Shown in pieces: positions 33,736-42,133 of a stretch of 64,000 bases of DNA. Every line of letters begins with the position of its first letter. Positions within the stretch are counted from its first letter, which is position 1. The notes beneath the pieces are model-generated. The model worked only from the letters and a program-made list of their open reading frames with translations. It was not told the origin of the DNA and searched no databases. The translations under genes and the position numbers were made by a program. Source of the stretch: an uncultured Planctomycetia bacterium (lineage in GTDB: Bacteria > Planctomycetota > Phycisphaerae > Phycisphaerales > SM1A02); NCBI GenBank assembly GCA_937871505.1, contig CALMPF010000018.1, forward strand, positions 1 to 64,000, written 5' to 3'.

Positions 33736-34551
33736 ATGACCCGAGAAAGCAAGCTGGCGCTGGTGGTCGGATTCGGACTGGTGCTCTTCGTGGGCATCCT
33801 CGTCGCCGACCAGATTTCCGCGGTCCACCGACCGCGCAACGCGGATCTGCTCGATCCGCTGCTCGCGGGCAGCGCGCCCGCGCGGGGGATCTCCGAGCTC
33901 GGCGATCCGCCGAGGAACCTCCTCGTCGCGCCGGGCGGCGCGGCCGGGAGGGAGCGCGAGGCGGAGCGCCAGGAGCACGCCCAGCGCGATCTGCGCTCGC
34001 CGCTGGTGCGCGTTCCCGATGAGCCGTCGGCGCCGACTCCCGACGACATGCTCGTGCGGCGGCAGGATGGCGGGGCCGGTCGGCATCCGGGAGAGCTGAT
34101 TCCGGAGCTGGTCATCGATCCGCTTCGCGCGCCGCGGACGCACGTCGTCCAGCGCGGCGAGACGCTTTTCGGGATCGCCCAGGCGACGCTCGGCGACTCG
34201 GGCCGGTGGAAGGAGATCCTCGAGGCCAACGGGATCTCCGATCCGCGGCAGCTCCGCGCCGGGATGGAGCTTCGCCTCCCGCCCGCGCAGCGGAGTGCGA
34301 CCCGCGCCGGCGTCGAGCGCGTCGCGCTCAACGGCGGTCGCGCAGCGGAGTCGGAGACGGCGTACACCGACTACACCGTGCGCCAGGGCGACACGCTCTC
34401 GAGCATCGCGCGCGAGCGCCTCGGCGGGACGTCGGCGTGGACGACGCTCTACGAGCTCAACCGCGACCGGCTCCGCAGCCCGAACGAGGTGCGTCCGGGC
34501 ACGGTCATCCGGATCCCGACGCAGCGCAGCCGAGCCTCATCGAGGGCCTGA
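33736..34551 (+). CDS. Membrane-anchored protein with two LysM domains
   Basis: 271 residues. One N-terminal membrane helix (LALVVGFGLVLFVGILVADQ), a charged linker to about 130, then two LysM domains: THVVQRGETLFGIAQATLGD...RWKEILEANGI and DYTVRQGDTLSSIARERLGG...WTTLYELNRD. LysM binds peptidoglycan, so the protein is probably tethered to the cytoplasmic membrane with its LysM part on the wall. It sits between rsmH and the ftsL-like gene, an unusual place for a LysM gene, and is likely co-transcribed with them. Confidence 0.88.
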   Translation: MTRESKLALVVGFGLVLFVGILVADQISAVHRPRNADLLDPLLAGSAPARGISELGDPPRNLLVAPGGAAGREREAERQEHAQRDLRSPLVRVPDEPSAPTPDDMLVRRQDGGAGRHPGELIPELVIDPLRAPRTHVVQRGETLFGIAQATLGDSGRWKEILEANGISDPRQLRAGMELRLPPAQRSATRAGVERVALNGGRAAESETAYTDYTVRQGDTLSSIARERLGGTSAWTTLYELNRDRLRSPNEVRPGTVIRIPTQRSRASSRA

Positions 34552-34629
34552 GAGGCGCCGGACGGCCTCTGAAGAACCTCTTCCCGCGACGCCTGAGGGG
34601 CCTCGGCGCATCGAGACCCCGCTGCACGC

Positions 34630-35133
34630 ATGTTCGCCAAGCTCTTCCTCGTGATCCTCGTACTCGGCGGCACCGCCGGTGCGCTGCTGGTCGATCGCCA
34701 GCAGCGGCTCGACCTCGCGGCAGAGCTGGCGCGCACCCATCGTCGCCTGCGCCAGCACGAGCACGCGCTCTGGCGGCTGCGCACCGAGATCGACTTCGCG
34801 ACCCGCCCCGCCGACGTGCGCCGCGCCCTCGAGCGCCTCGATCGCAAGATGGTGCCGATCCCCGGGAGGCTCGACCAGCGCGCAGCCATCGCTTCGCCTG
34901 CCCCGGTCCCGCCGGTTCCGGGGAGACGCCCACCCGCGCGGCGCACCGAGCGACCCGCGGACGAATCGACCGCAGCGCTGCCGGAAGCGGCCGCGTCGCT
35001 CGTCGATCCGCTCGATCCGCGCGGCGCGACCGGTACGACCGGCACCACCGGTACGTCGGGGGCGAGCGGGGAGAGACCACCCGAGTCCCAGCGTCGGCGC
35101 CCCTCGGCGCGGCGCGATGGAGCGACGCGATGA
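34630..35133 (+). CDS. FtsL-like small bitopic membrane protein
   Basis: 167 residues: a short N-terminus, one membrane helix (LFLVILVLGGTAGALLV), a coiled-coil segment (RLDLAAELARTHRRLRQHEH...LWRLRTEI) and a Pro/Thr/Gly-rich tail. Sequence similarity to FtsL is weak, as is usual for that family, but position between rsmH and ftsI, topology and coiled coil fit. Its TGA overlaps the ATG of ftsI (ATGA). The tail contains a short GTTGTTGTSG run. Confidence 0.6.
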   Translation: MFAKLFLVILVLGGTAGALLVDRQQRLDLAAELARTHRRLRQHEHALWRLRTEIDFATRPADVRRALERLDRKMVPIPGRLDQRAAIASPAPVPPVPGRRPPARRTERPADESTAALPEAAASLVDPLDPRGATGTTGTTGTSGASGERPPESQRRRPSARRDGATR

Positions 35134-37424
35134 CACCTCCCAGCGACCAGCCGCCGTGGCCGACGCCCGATTCGCCGCCGGAGCCGCACGCGGGGAACTT
35201 CGATCGGCTCGACGACGCCATCCTCGCCTACGAAGCGCGGGCCGACGAAGCGCAGGCCTACGAAGTGCGGAATGACCAGCTCCTCGAGGGCGGCAATCGA
35301 GGCGACGGGTTCGACGGCGGCGACTCGGACGACGTCGCCCCGGACGTCGTTCCGGACGGCGCCCCCGACGTCGCCCCCGATTGCGCCGTCGTCGGCGCGG
35401 ACGCTCTCGGGCGCGATGACGGCGCGGAGTGTCGCGCCGCGCCGGACGATCCCGATGCCGATCCCGATGCCGGACCCGATGCCGATCCCGCTCGCGAGCG
35501 CGATCAGCGGCCTGATCGCGAGTTCGATCTCGGTGCTGGCGCCGCGGCTTCCTGCGCACCGCGCGGCGGCGCCGAGACGCTCATCGCGTCTGGCCGCGGG
35601 CGACCGTCGGAGCGGCACATCGATCCTCGCATCGCGGCACAGCAGGCGCGGATCCTCCTCGTCGGACGGATCCTGGTGGTCGTCGTGCTCGTCGGCTTCG
35701 CCGCGGCGTTCGGCCGCGTCGTTCAGCTCAAGGTCGCTCCTGAGGAGCCGCTGCGGCCCTATCTGCGGCCCCCGACCTCGACGATGCGCGAGATCGGCCG
35801 CCGGGGCGACATCCTCGATGCCCGCGGCAGGGTCGTCGCGACCAGCACGCTCGGCTGGCGGCTCTTCATCGACCCCGGCGTCGTGGAGGATCTCGACGCC
35901 ACCGCCGCCGCCCTCGCACCGTGCCTCAAGCTGCATCCGCAGGAGATCCTCCAGCAGATCGCGGCCCGTCCGGGTTCGCGGTACATCCTGCTGAGCAGGC
36001 TTCTCGAGGATTGGCAGGTCGACGCCATCCGCTCCAAGCAGGCGAGCCGCGAGACGGGGCGCGCGCTGCGCGGCGTCGGGCTCGAGCCGCGGCTGGTGCG
36101 GCACACGCCCCACGGCGCCATCGGCGCGGCGCTGGTGGGGTTCGTCGGAATCGACCACGACGGGCTCGGCGGCGTCGAGCATCAGTTCGATGCCCACCTG
36201 TCGCCGGAGCCTGGATCACTCGTTTACCAGCGGGACGCGATGGGCCGGGTGCTCTTCTTCGATGAGGACGGGTATCGGCCCAAGGTCGACGGCAACTCGC
36301 TGCATCTGACCGTCGATCTCGTCGTGCAGCAGTTCGTCGAGGAGCGCCTCGACGAGGTCGCGCGCGAGTTCAACGCCCGCGGCGCCCGGGCGATCGTGCT
36401 CGACGTGCGCTCCGGCGACATCCTCGCCGTGGCGGATGTCCTCCGCGAGCGGCGCCGCTTCCGCGAGATCATCCCCGGCGACCTGCGCGAGCGGCACCCG
36501 GCGTGGGGGCGGCCCCGCGCAGCGAGCGATCCGTACGAGCCGGGCTCGATCTTCAAGCCCTTCGTCTGGGCGCTGGCGCTCGACGCGGGGAGGATCCGGC
36601 GGAGCGAGGTGCTCCCGCTCACCTCCGGGCTCTACCGCACGAGCCGCGGGCGCGCGATCCGCGACGTGAAGAGCTACGGCCCCGTGACCGCGGAGCGCGT
36701 GCTCATCAAGAGCCTCAACTCCGGCATGGCCCTCATCGGCGAGCGGATGACGCCCCGCGAGCTGCGCGACGGCGTCCTCCGCTTCGGCTTCGGGCAGGCG
36801 ACGCGCTGCGGGCTGCCTGCGGAGTCGTCCGGACGCGTGACGCCGCAGCGATCCTGGGGTCACTACTCGCAGACCTCCGTCCCGATGGGGCAGGAGATCT
36901 CCGCGACGATGCTCCAGCTCGCCCAGGCCTTCAGCGCCTTCTGCCGCGATGGGACGATGGTCCAGCCGCGGCTCGTCGCGGGCCGGTCAGCGGCCGAGCT
37001 GATCGAGCGCCGCGTGGTCTCGCCGGAGACGGCGCGGACGGTTCGGGAGATCCTCCTCGATGTCGTCGGACCCGAGGGCACCGCGCGGCACTCGCGCTCC
37101 GATCGCTATCGCATCTTCGGCAAGACCGGCACGCCGCAGCTTGCGGTCCCGGCCGGTCGCGAGCGCGAGTTCGGCGTCCGCGGCTACTTCCAGGATCGCT
37201 ACATCCCGGGCTTCCTCGGCGGCGCTCCGTTCGACGACCCGCGCATCGCCGTCGTCGTCGCCGTCGACGATCCCGATCGCTCCAAGGGGCACTTCGGCGG
37301 CGTCGTCGCGGCGCCGGTCGCGCGCGACATCATCGACTTCACGCTCGCGTACCTCGGGGTCGAGCCCGATGTTCCCGCGGCCGATCAGGGCGAGCGAACG
37401 TCGCGGATTGCGCGGAGCAGGTGA
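35130..37424 (+). CDS. ftsI: Penicillin-binding protein, FtsI/PBP2-type transpeptidase
   Basis: 764 residues. ATG 35130 overlaps the upstream stop. The cytoplasmic N-terminus of about 170 residues is unusually long and acidic, with DPDADPDAGPDADP repeats. A membrane helix (ILVVVVLVGFAAAFGRVVQL) precedes the dimerisation domain (RRGDILDARGRVVATS). The transpeptidase domain has SxxK in YEPGSIFKPF (Ser about 472), SxN in KSLNSGMALIGE and KTG in FGKTGTPQLAV. No PASTA domains. It should cross-link septal peptidoglycan, implying that the organism makes a peptidoglycan wall. Confidence 0.93.
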   Translation: MTPPSDQPPWPTPDSPPEPHAGNFDRLDDAILAYEARADEAQAYEVRNDQLLEGGNRGDGFDGGDSDDVAPDVVPDGAPDVAPDCAVVGADALGRDDGAECRAAPDDPDADPDAGPDADPARERDQRPDREFDLGAGAAASCAPRGGAETLIASGRGRPSERHIDPRIAAQQARILLVGRILVVVVLVGFAAAFGRVVQLKVAPEEPLRPYLRPPTSTMREIGRRGDILDARGRVVATSTLGWRLFIDPGVVEDLDATAAALAPCLKLHPQEILQQIAARPGSRYILLSRLLEDWQVDAIRSKQASRETGRALRGVGLEPRLVRHTPHGAIGAALVGFVGIDHDGLGGVEHQFDAHLSPEPGSLVYQRDAMGRVLFFDEDGYRPKVDGNSLHLTVDLVVQQFVEERLDEVAREFNARGARAIVLDVRSGDILAVADVLRERRRFREIIPGDLRERHPAWGRPRAASDPYEPGSIFKPFVWALALDAGRIRRSEVLPLTSGLYRTSRGRAIRDVKSYGPVTAERVLIKSLNSGMALIGERMTPRELRDGVLRFGFGQATRCGLPAESSGRVTPQRSWGHYSQTSVPMGQEISATMLQLAQAFSAFCRDGTMVQPRLVAGRSAAELIERRVVSPETARTVREILLDVVGPEGTARHSRSDRYRIFGKTGTPQLAVPAGREREFGVRGYFQDRYIPGFLGGAPFDDPRIAVVVAVDDPDRSKGHFGGVVAAPVARDIIDFTLAYLGVEPDVPAADQGERTSRIARSR

Positions 37425-37638
37425 GCTGCGCGGGGCGCCCGCGGCGCTCCGGCCCAGCCGCCCATTCAGGGACCAGTTCGGGGACCAGTTCAGCCGCGAG
37501 TTCAGCGGGCATCTCAGCCGTCGTCGGCGCCGTCGCTCCCACGCCCGCGGGTGCGGGGGTTCGGGGCTGCGGCGCCGCGCCGCGGTGCCGTGGGCGGGGA
37601 TCCCGCAGCGGCTTCGGCCCGACGGTACCATCCGCATC

Positions 37639-40600
37639 ATGGTCCGCGGCATGGCGCCTCCGCACGCGCTCGCAGCGCTCGCTCTGCTCCTCTCGGCGGG
37701 CGCTGCCGGCGCTCGGCAGGTTGCCGTCGACGATCCGACGTCGCGGGGCGCGGCATCCGGCGGGCAGGTCCTCGCGATCGTGGGCGACCGTCTCTCCGGC
37801 TTCGTGCTCCCCATCGAGGCGATGCCCGGCGAAGTCGTCCTCAAGTCGACCGAGGGCTGGACGTGGCGCGTCGACGACACGATCCGGTTCTACCTTCGCG
37901 GCGACGTCTCGATCGCCACGGCGGGCAACGTCTTCCGCTCGCAGGAAGCCGTCGTCTGGATGAACCGGATCCCCTCGGAGCGCGGGCTCATCAGCCAGTT
38001 CGCCTTCTACTTCGACCGGGTCGCCGATCCGACGCAGCTCGCCGGGATCGGCCCCAGCGGCGAGGACGTGCTGATCACCACCAGCGCGCTGGGCGCCGTG
38101 CGCCTGCGGGTTCCCTTTCTCGCCGAGGCGCCGCCCCCCGCGACGCCGATCGTCGCGCGGGGCGAGCGCCGTCTCGCCGAGCACCTGCGGCGGCTGATCG
38201 CGGCGCCGCCGCCCCTGCGCCGCATCCCGGCGCTCGACGAGCCCGTGCCGCCGCCGCCGGAGATCCCCATTCCGGGCGAGTCGCCGCGCGAAGCGCTGGA
38301 ACAGCTTCCCGCGACCATCCGACTGCCGCGCGAGAGCGATGGCGTACGGCTCTTCGACCCGCGCGGGTTGGTCGCGTTCTCCGGCAAGAGCGTCGTCGTC
38401 GATGAGAACGACGACACCGTCCGCCTCGAGGGCGGGATCGTCGTCGACTACCTCGACGAAGAGGCGGCGGGCGGCCCGCGCCGGCTCACGCTCACGGCCG
38501 CGCGGAGCGTCGTCTTCCTCCGCGCGGGGACCGTTCGCGGCGTGCGCGTCCGCGGGGCGGGCGGCCCGCTCGGGTCGGAGTCTGCGCAGGTCACCGCGGA
38601 GGTCGTCGAGGGCATCTACCTCGAGGGCGACGTCGTCGCCAGCGACGGCTCGTACAACGTGCGTGCCGCCCGGATCTACTACGACGTTCCGCGCGGCAGC
38701 GCGATCATGGCCGACGCCGTGCTGCGGACCTACGCGCGCGGCGGCCGCATCCCCGTGGTCGCCCGCGCCGAGGAGATGCGTCAGGTCTCGCGCGATGAGT
38801 GGCGGGCGCAGAACGCCACGGTCTCGACGAGCGAGTTCTTCGTGCCCCACGTGAGCCTCGGGGCGCGGCAGGTCACCGTGACGGAACTGCCCACCGAGGG
38901 CGCGGATGGCGGCCGCATGGTCGCGGCGGAGTCGCTCACGCTGCGTGCGGGCCGTGCGCCGTTCTTCTGGTGGCCCAGCGCGAGCGGCCGCGCCGGCGAC
39001 ATCCCGCTGCGCTCGATCGGCGGCGGGTACAGCAGCGTCAACGGCGCCGCGGTCGAGACCGAGTGGGACCTCCTCGCGCTCGCCGGAATCGCCCCGCGCG
39101 ACGACCTCGACGTCACCCTCGAGATCGACGGCTTCACCAAGCGCGGGCCCGCGCTGGGCACCAAGTTCCGCTACGACTGGTTCGGCGCCGGCAAGCTCGA
39201 TCTCTATGGCATGTACGACTCCGGAACCGACCGCACCTCGGCGGGCCTCGACGTGGAGCCGGCGACCGAATGGCGCGGCATCGCGGTCGGCGAGCATCGG
39301 GTGCGGCTCGACGAGCACTGGACCGTCGACGCTCAGCTCGCCTGGTTCTCCGACCCGACGTTCCTGAGCAGTTGGCGCGAGGAGGCGTACTCCGAGCATC
39401 GCGAGTACGAGACCAGCGGCTACCTGCTGCGGCAGCAGGACAACCACGCGCTCGACCTGCTCGCCAAGGGCCGCCTCAACGACTTCCTCAACAACGAGTG
39501 GCAGATCGGCAGCCGCGGCTACAGCGTGCAGCGGCTCCCCGAGGGTTCGTACCGGCGGTATGGCGACAACCTCTTCGACGTCCTCTCCTGGTCGCAGGAG
39601 TATCGCGCCGGGCGGCTCCGCATCCAGGGAATCGACGCGACCCCGGCGGAGCTGGGAATTCCCTCGGCGGCCTTCGGGATCGCTTCGACGGAGAACCTCC
39701 GCAGCGCCCTCGTGGCGACCGGCGTCCGCGAGAACGCGCTCTTCCGCGCCGACACCCGACAGGAGCTCTCGGCGCCCTTCGAGGCGGGGCCGGTGAAGGT
39801 CGTTCCGTACGGCGTCGTCCGGGCCGCGTACTACGCCAACGAGGACTTCGAGTCGTACTCCTCGGAGGCGGAGGACTTCCGCTTCTTCGGCGCCACCGGC
39901 ATCCGCGCATCGACCGAGATCCAGCGCGTCGACGACTCGGTCCAGAACCGGCTCTTCGGCCTTCACCGCCTCCGCCACGTGATCGAGCCGAGCGTGGGGG
40001 CGTGGTACGGCTACTCGAACACCGCGGACGACGCCTACCCGATCTACAACGAGGACCTCGAGAACATCTCCTCCGGCGCCGCATTCGATGTCAACCTGCG
40101 CAACACCTTCCAGACGCAGCGCGGCGGGCCGGGGCGCTGGCGCAGCGTCGACTTCCTCGTGATCGACCTCGGCGGCGTCCTCAACAGCGGCGACACCGAC
40201 CGCACCACGCCGACGCCGCAGTGGTACCGCTGGCGGCCGGAGTACAGCCGCTTCGGCGATCACGTCTACGGCGCGGGAACGTGGCAGGTCACCGACACTT
40301 TCGCGCTGATGGGCATGGGAACCTGGTCCTTCGAGACCGATGAGCTCGCCCGGGGATCGGTCGGCGTCGAGGTCGCCCACTCGCCCGACCTGACGACCTT
40401 CGTCGAGTACCGCACGATCGCCTCCGAAGACAGCGAGCTGCTCGATGTCGGCTGGGACTATCGCCTCAGCCGCAAGTACCGCGTCGTCGTCGCGCCGCAG
40501 ATCGACATCGGGGAGGGCGACTTCCGCGCCGCCAACGTCGCGATCGTGCGGAGCTTTCCCGACTTCCTCCTGATCCTGAACCTCGGCTACGACAAGATCA

Positions 40601-40647
40601 CCGACGAGACCACCTTCGGCGCCCGCCTCCAGCCGATCGGGTTCTGA
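37639..40647 (+). CDS. LptD/OstA-like outer-membrane LPS assembly protein
   Basis: 1002 residues. A signal peptide (MAPPHALAALALLLSAGAAGA) precedes an N-terminal beta-jellyroll region with OstA-like strands (AFSGKSVVVDENDDTVRLEG, TAARSVVFLRAGTVRG, YLEGDVVASDGSYNVRAARI). About 500 residues of alternating amphipathic strands form a large beta-barrel ending ARLQPIGF with terminal Phe, typical of outer-membrane proteins. This matches LptD, which inserts lipopolysaccharide in the outer membrane. The segment around 190-260 is Pro-rich and lineage specific. The gene follows ftsI by about 215 bases. Confidence 0.82.
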   Translation: MVRGMAPPHALAALALLLSAGAAGARQVAVDDPTSRGAASGGQVLAIVGDRLSGFVLPIEAMPGEVVLKSTEGWTWRVDDTIRFYLRGDVSIATAGNVFRSQEAVVWMNRIPSERGLISQFAFYFDRVADPTQLAGIGPSGEDVLITTSALGAVRLRVPFLAEAPPPATPIVARGERRLAEHLRRLIAAPPPLRRIPALDEPVPPPPEIPIPGESPREALEQLPATIRLPRESDGVRLFDPRGLVAFSGKSVVVDENDDTVRLEGGIVVDYLDEEAAGGPRRLTLTAARSVVFLRAGTVRGVRVRGAGGPLGSESAQVTAEVVEGIYLEGDVVASDGSYNVRAARIYYDVPRGSAIMADAVLRTYARGGRIPVVARAEEMRQVSRDEWRAQNATVSTSEFFVPHVSLGARQVTVTELPTEGADGGRMVAAESLTLRAGRAPFFWWPSASGRAGDIPLRSIGGGYSSVNGAAVETEWDLLALAGIAPRDDLDVTLEIDGFTKRGPALGTKFRYDWFGAGKLDLYGMYDSGTDRTSAGLDVEPATEWRGIAVGEHRVRLDEHWTVDAQLAWFSDPTFLSSWREEAYSEHREYETSGYLLRQQDNHALDLLAKGRLNDFLNNEWQIGSRGYSVQRLPEGSYRRYGDNLFDVLSWSQEYRAGRLRIQGIDATPAELGIPSAAFGIASTENLRSALVATGVRENALFRADTRQELSAPFEAGPVKVVPYGVVRAAYYANEDFESYSSEAEDFRFFGATGIRASTEIQRVDDSVQNRLFGLHRLRHVIEPSVGAWYGYSNTADDAYPIYNEDLENISSGAAFDVNLRNTFQTQRGGPGRWRSVDFLVIDLGGVLNSGDTDRTTPTPQWYRWRPEYSRFGDHVYGAGTWQVTDTFALMGMGTWSFETDELARGSVGVEVAHSPDLTTFVEYRTIASEDSELLDVGWDYRLSRKYRVVVAPQIDIGEGDFRAANVAIVRSFPDFLLILNLGYDKITDETTFGARLQPIGF

Positions 40648-40878
40648 GGGGGCTCCCGGTTGATCCTCGCGCGCTGTTCGGCGCCTGCTCGGTCGCGCCC
40701 TCTCGCGCCATCTGCGGCGCTGTCTCTTGTCCACGGCAGGAGGCCACATGCAGATCGTCGAGCGGAGTCGCGGCGATCGTCGGAGGCTCGCCCGGATGAT
40801 CGCGATCGAGGGCGCGTGGTCGCTCGACCGGGACACGATCAGGTCCGTGCGCAGAGCCTCATGGATCGTGCCAGGCGT
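40648..40878. other. Intergenic region after the LptD-like gene
   Basis: A 46-codon plus-strand frame (40749-40889) is open but has no recognised content and runs antisense to the small lipoprotein. Nothing else is seen. Confidence 0.45.
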
Positions 40879-40977
40879 TCAACTGTGAGCCGCAGAGCTG
40901 CTCGCGCAGCCAGCCAGCGCGACCGCGAGAAGAGCGAGCGGGAGAGCGACGATCGATGAAGTGGACCTGGATCGCAT
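40879..40977 (-). CDS. Very small predicted lipoprotein (32 residues)
   Basis: The frame encodes MRSRSTSSIVALPLALLAVA followed by LAGCASSSAAHS and a stop: a textbook lipoprotein signal with lipobox L-A-G-C and only nine residues after and including the Cys. Entericidin-like lipopeptides have this size. No strong ribosome site is visible, so it may alternatively be the broken N-terminus of a longer lipoprotein. Confidence 0.5.
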   Translation of the reverse strand: MRSRSTSSIVALPLALLAVALAGCASSSAAHS

Positions 40978-41224
40978 CACGATGCTCGGATGGTGGTTGG
41001 TCCGCCGGTGGAGCTGGCGGCGATCCCGCCAAGCTGGCAGACGGACTCCGGGCGATCGGACACCGGAGATGGGGCGACCGGGGCGGGGAAGACCCGTCCA
41101 TCGAGAGTCGAGGAAGGCTGTCGAGGAGGGACACACCCCGCTCTCGAACCAGCTCGCATCCGCGATCATGTGGCTTTGTCGAGTGAACCTGACGCCCCAA
41201 GCATCGTCCAGTGAACCCGACACG
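40978..41224. other. Intergenic stretch before the decayed ATPase gene
   Basis: No gene is recognised. An open plus-strand frame continuous with the downstream pseudogene has no family-like sequence before 41225. Confidence 0.45.
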
Positions 41225-41950
41225 GTGTCGGGTGTCGACGTTCTCGCGATCGCGTCGGAGTGGAGCTACCGGGATCGTCCGCCCGACCCGTCGGTGCATC
41301 GCACCGTCGCGCTTCCGAAGGAGCTCCGACCGGGAGTGGCACTGGTGGTCCAAGGTGTTCGCCGGGCCGGCAAGTCGACGCTGCTCGGACAGCTCATCGA
41401 GCGCGTAGCCGCGCGCTCGGCTCGTCCGCTCCTGCAGCTCGTCCAGATGCTCTTCGAGTCGGCGGGATCCGAGATGAGCGTCCGCCGCGCGGCGGCCACG
41501 ATCGGCATGGCCGTGGACACGACGAGTCTCTCCATCAACGCGGCGGAGACCGCCTGTCTGGCGTTCGGATGTCCGTACTTCGCATGGTCCGAGCGCACGC
41601 GGTCCCGTCGGAACCGCAAGTACCACCCGATCGACACCGGCCTGCGCCGGGTCTCGGTGACGGCGACCGGCGACGATCGCCAAAGGCACCTCGAGTGCGC
41701 CGTCTTCCTCCTCCTGCGTCGCCGGTGCGGCCGGGTGTCGTACTGGCGCGACCGGGCCGAGGTCGACTTCGTGGTCGAGCACGAGGGCAAGGCGAAGCCG
41801 GTTCAGGTGACGTGGGAGGAGCCTTCGGAGCGCCATCACCGGGCGCTCGACGACTTCCACGCCCAGCATCCCCAGGCCGGGGAAGCGGTGTTCATCACAG
41901 CGGAGTCATTCGAGCGCGGGGTGCCGGAGCTGAGAGAGCCGGAGTCGTAG
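41225..41950 (+). pseudogene. Decayed AAA-family ATPase with DUF4143 C-terminus, internal deletion
   Basis: The frame starts near GTG 41225. A Walker A loop VVQGVRRAGKSTLLGQLIER is followed after about 90 residues by the tail of a DUF4143 protein: KYHPIDTGLRRVSVTATGDD, HLECAVFLLLRRR, VSYWRDRAEVDFVVEHEGKA. Intact members of this family are about 400-450 residues and have a Walker B, sensor and winged helix between these parts; here they are missing. The remaining frame is open, so the loss was in frame or the remnant was rejoined. It is probably non-functional. Confidence 0.7.
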
Positions 41951-42074
41951 CGCCCGAGTCGGAACGCCGGTCCCGGAGGGCCGGGCTTGCACCTCCGGAG
42001 TCGGACGTCCGGATCGGGATGTCCATCGATCGAGCGTCGCCCCCGCACTGTGAACGACCCGCACGACGAACGAC

Positions 42075-42106
42075 GCCCGCGGCGCCCCGATCGGGGCGCC
42101 GCGGGC
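42075..42106 (-). terminator. 32-base perfect palindrome after the metalloprotease gene
   Basis: GCCCGCGGCGCCCCGA is followed directly by its reverse complement. It lies 28 bases past the metalloprotease stop. There is no T-tract on the minus strand, so intrinsic termination is likely but not certain. Confidence 0.5.
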
Positions 42107-42133
42107 GCCGAGCTCTTCACGCTTCGTCCTCCG

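Noticed and set aside
40749-40889. 46-codon plus-strand frame
   Set aside because: No family, no ribosome site, and antisense to the small lipoprotein signal, which is the better candidate.
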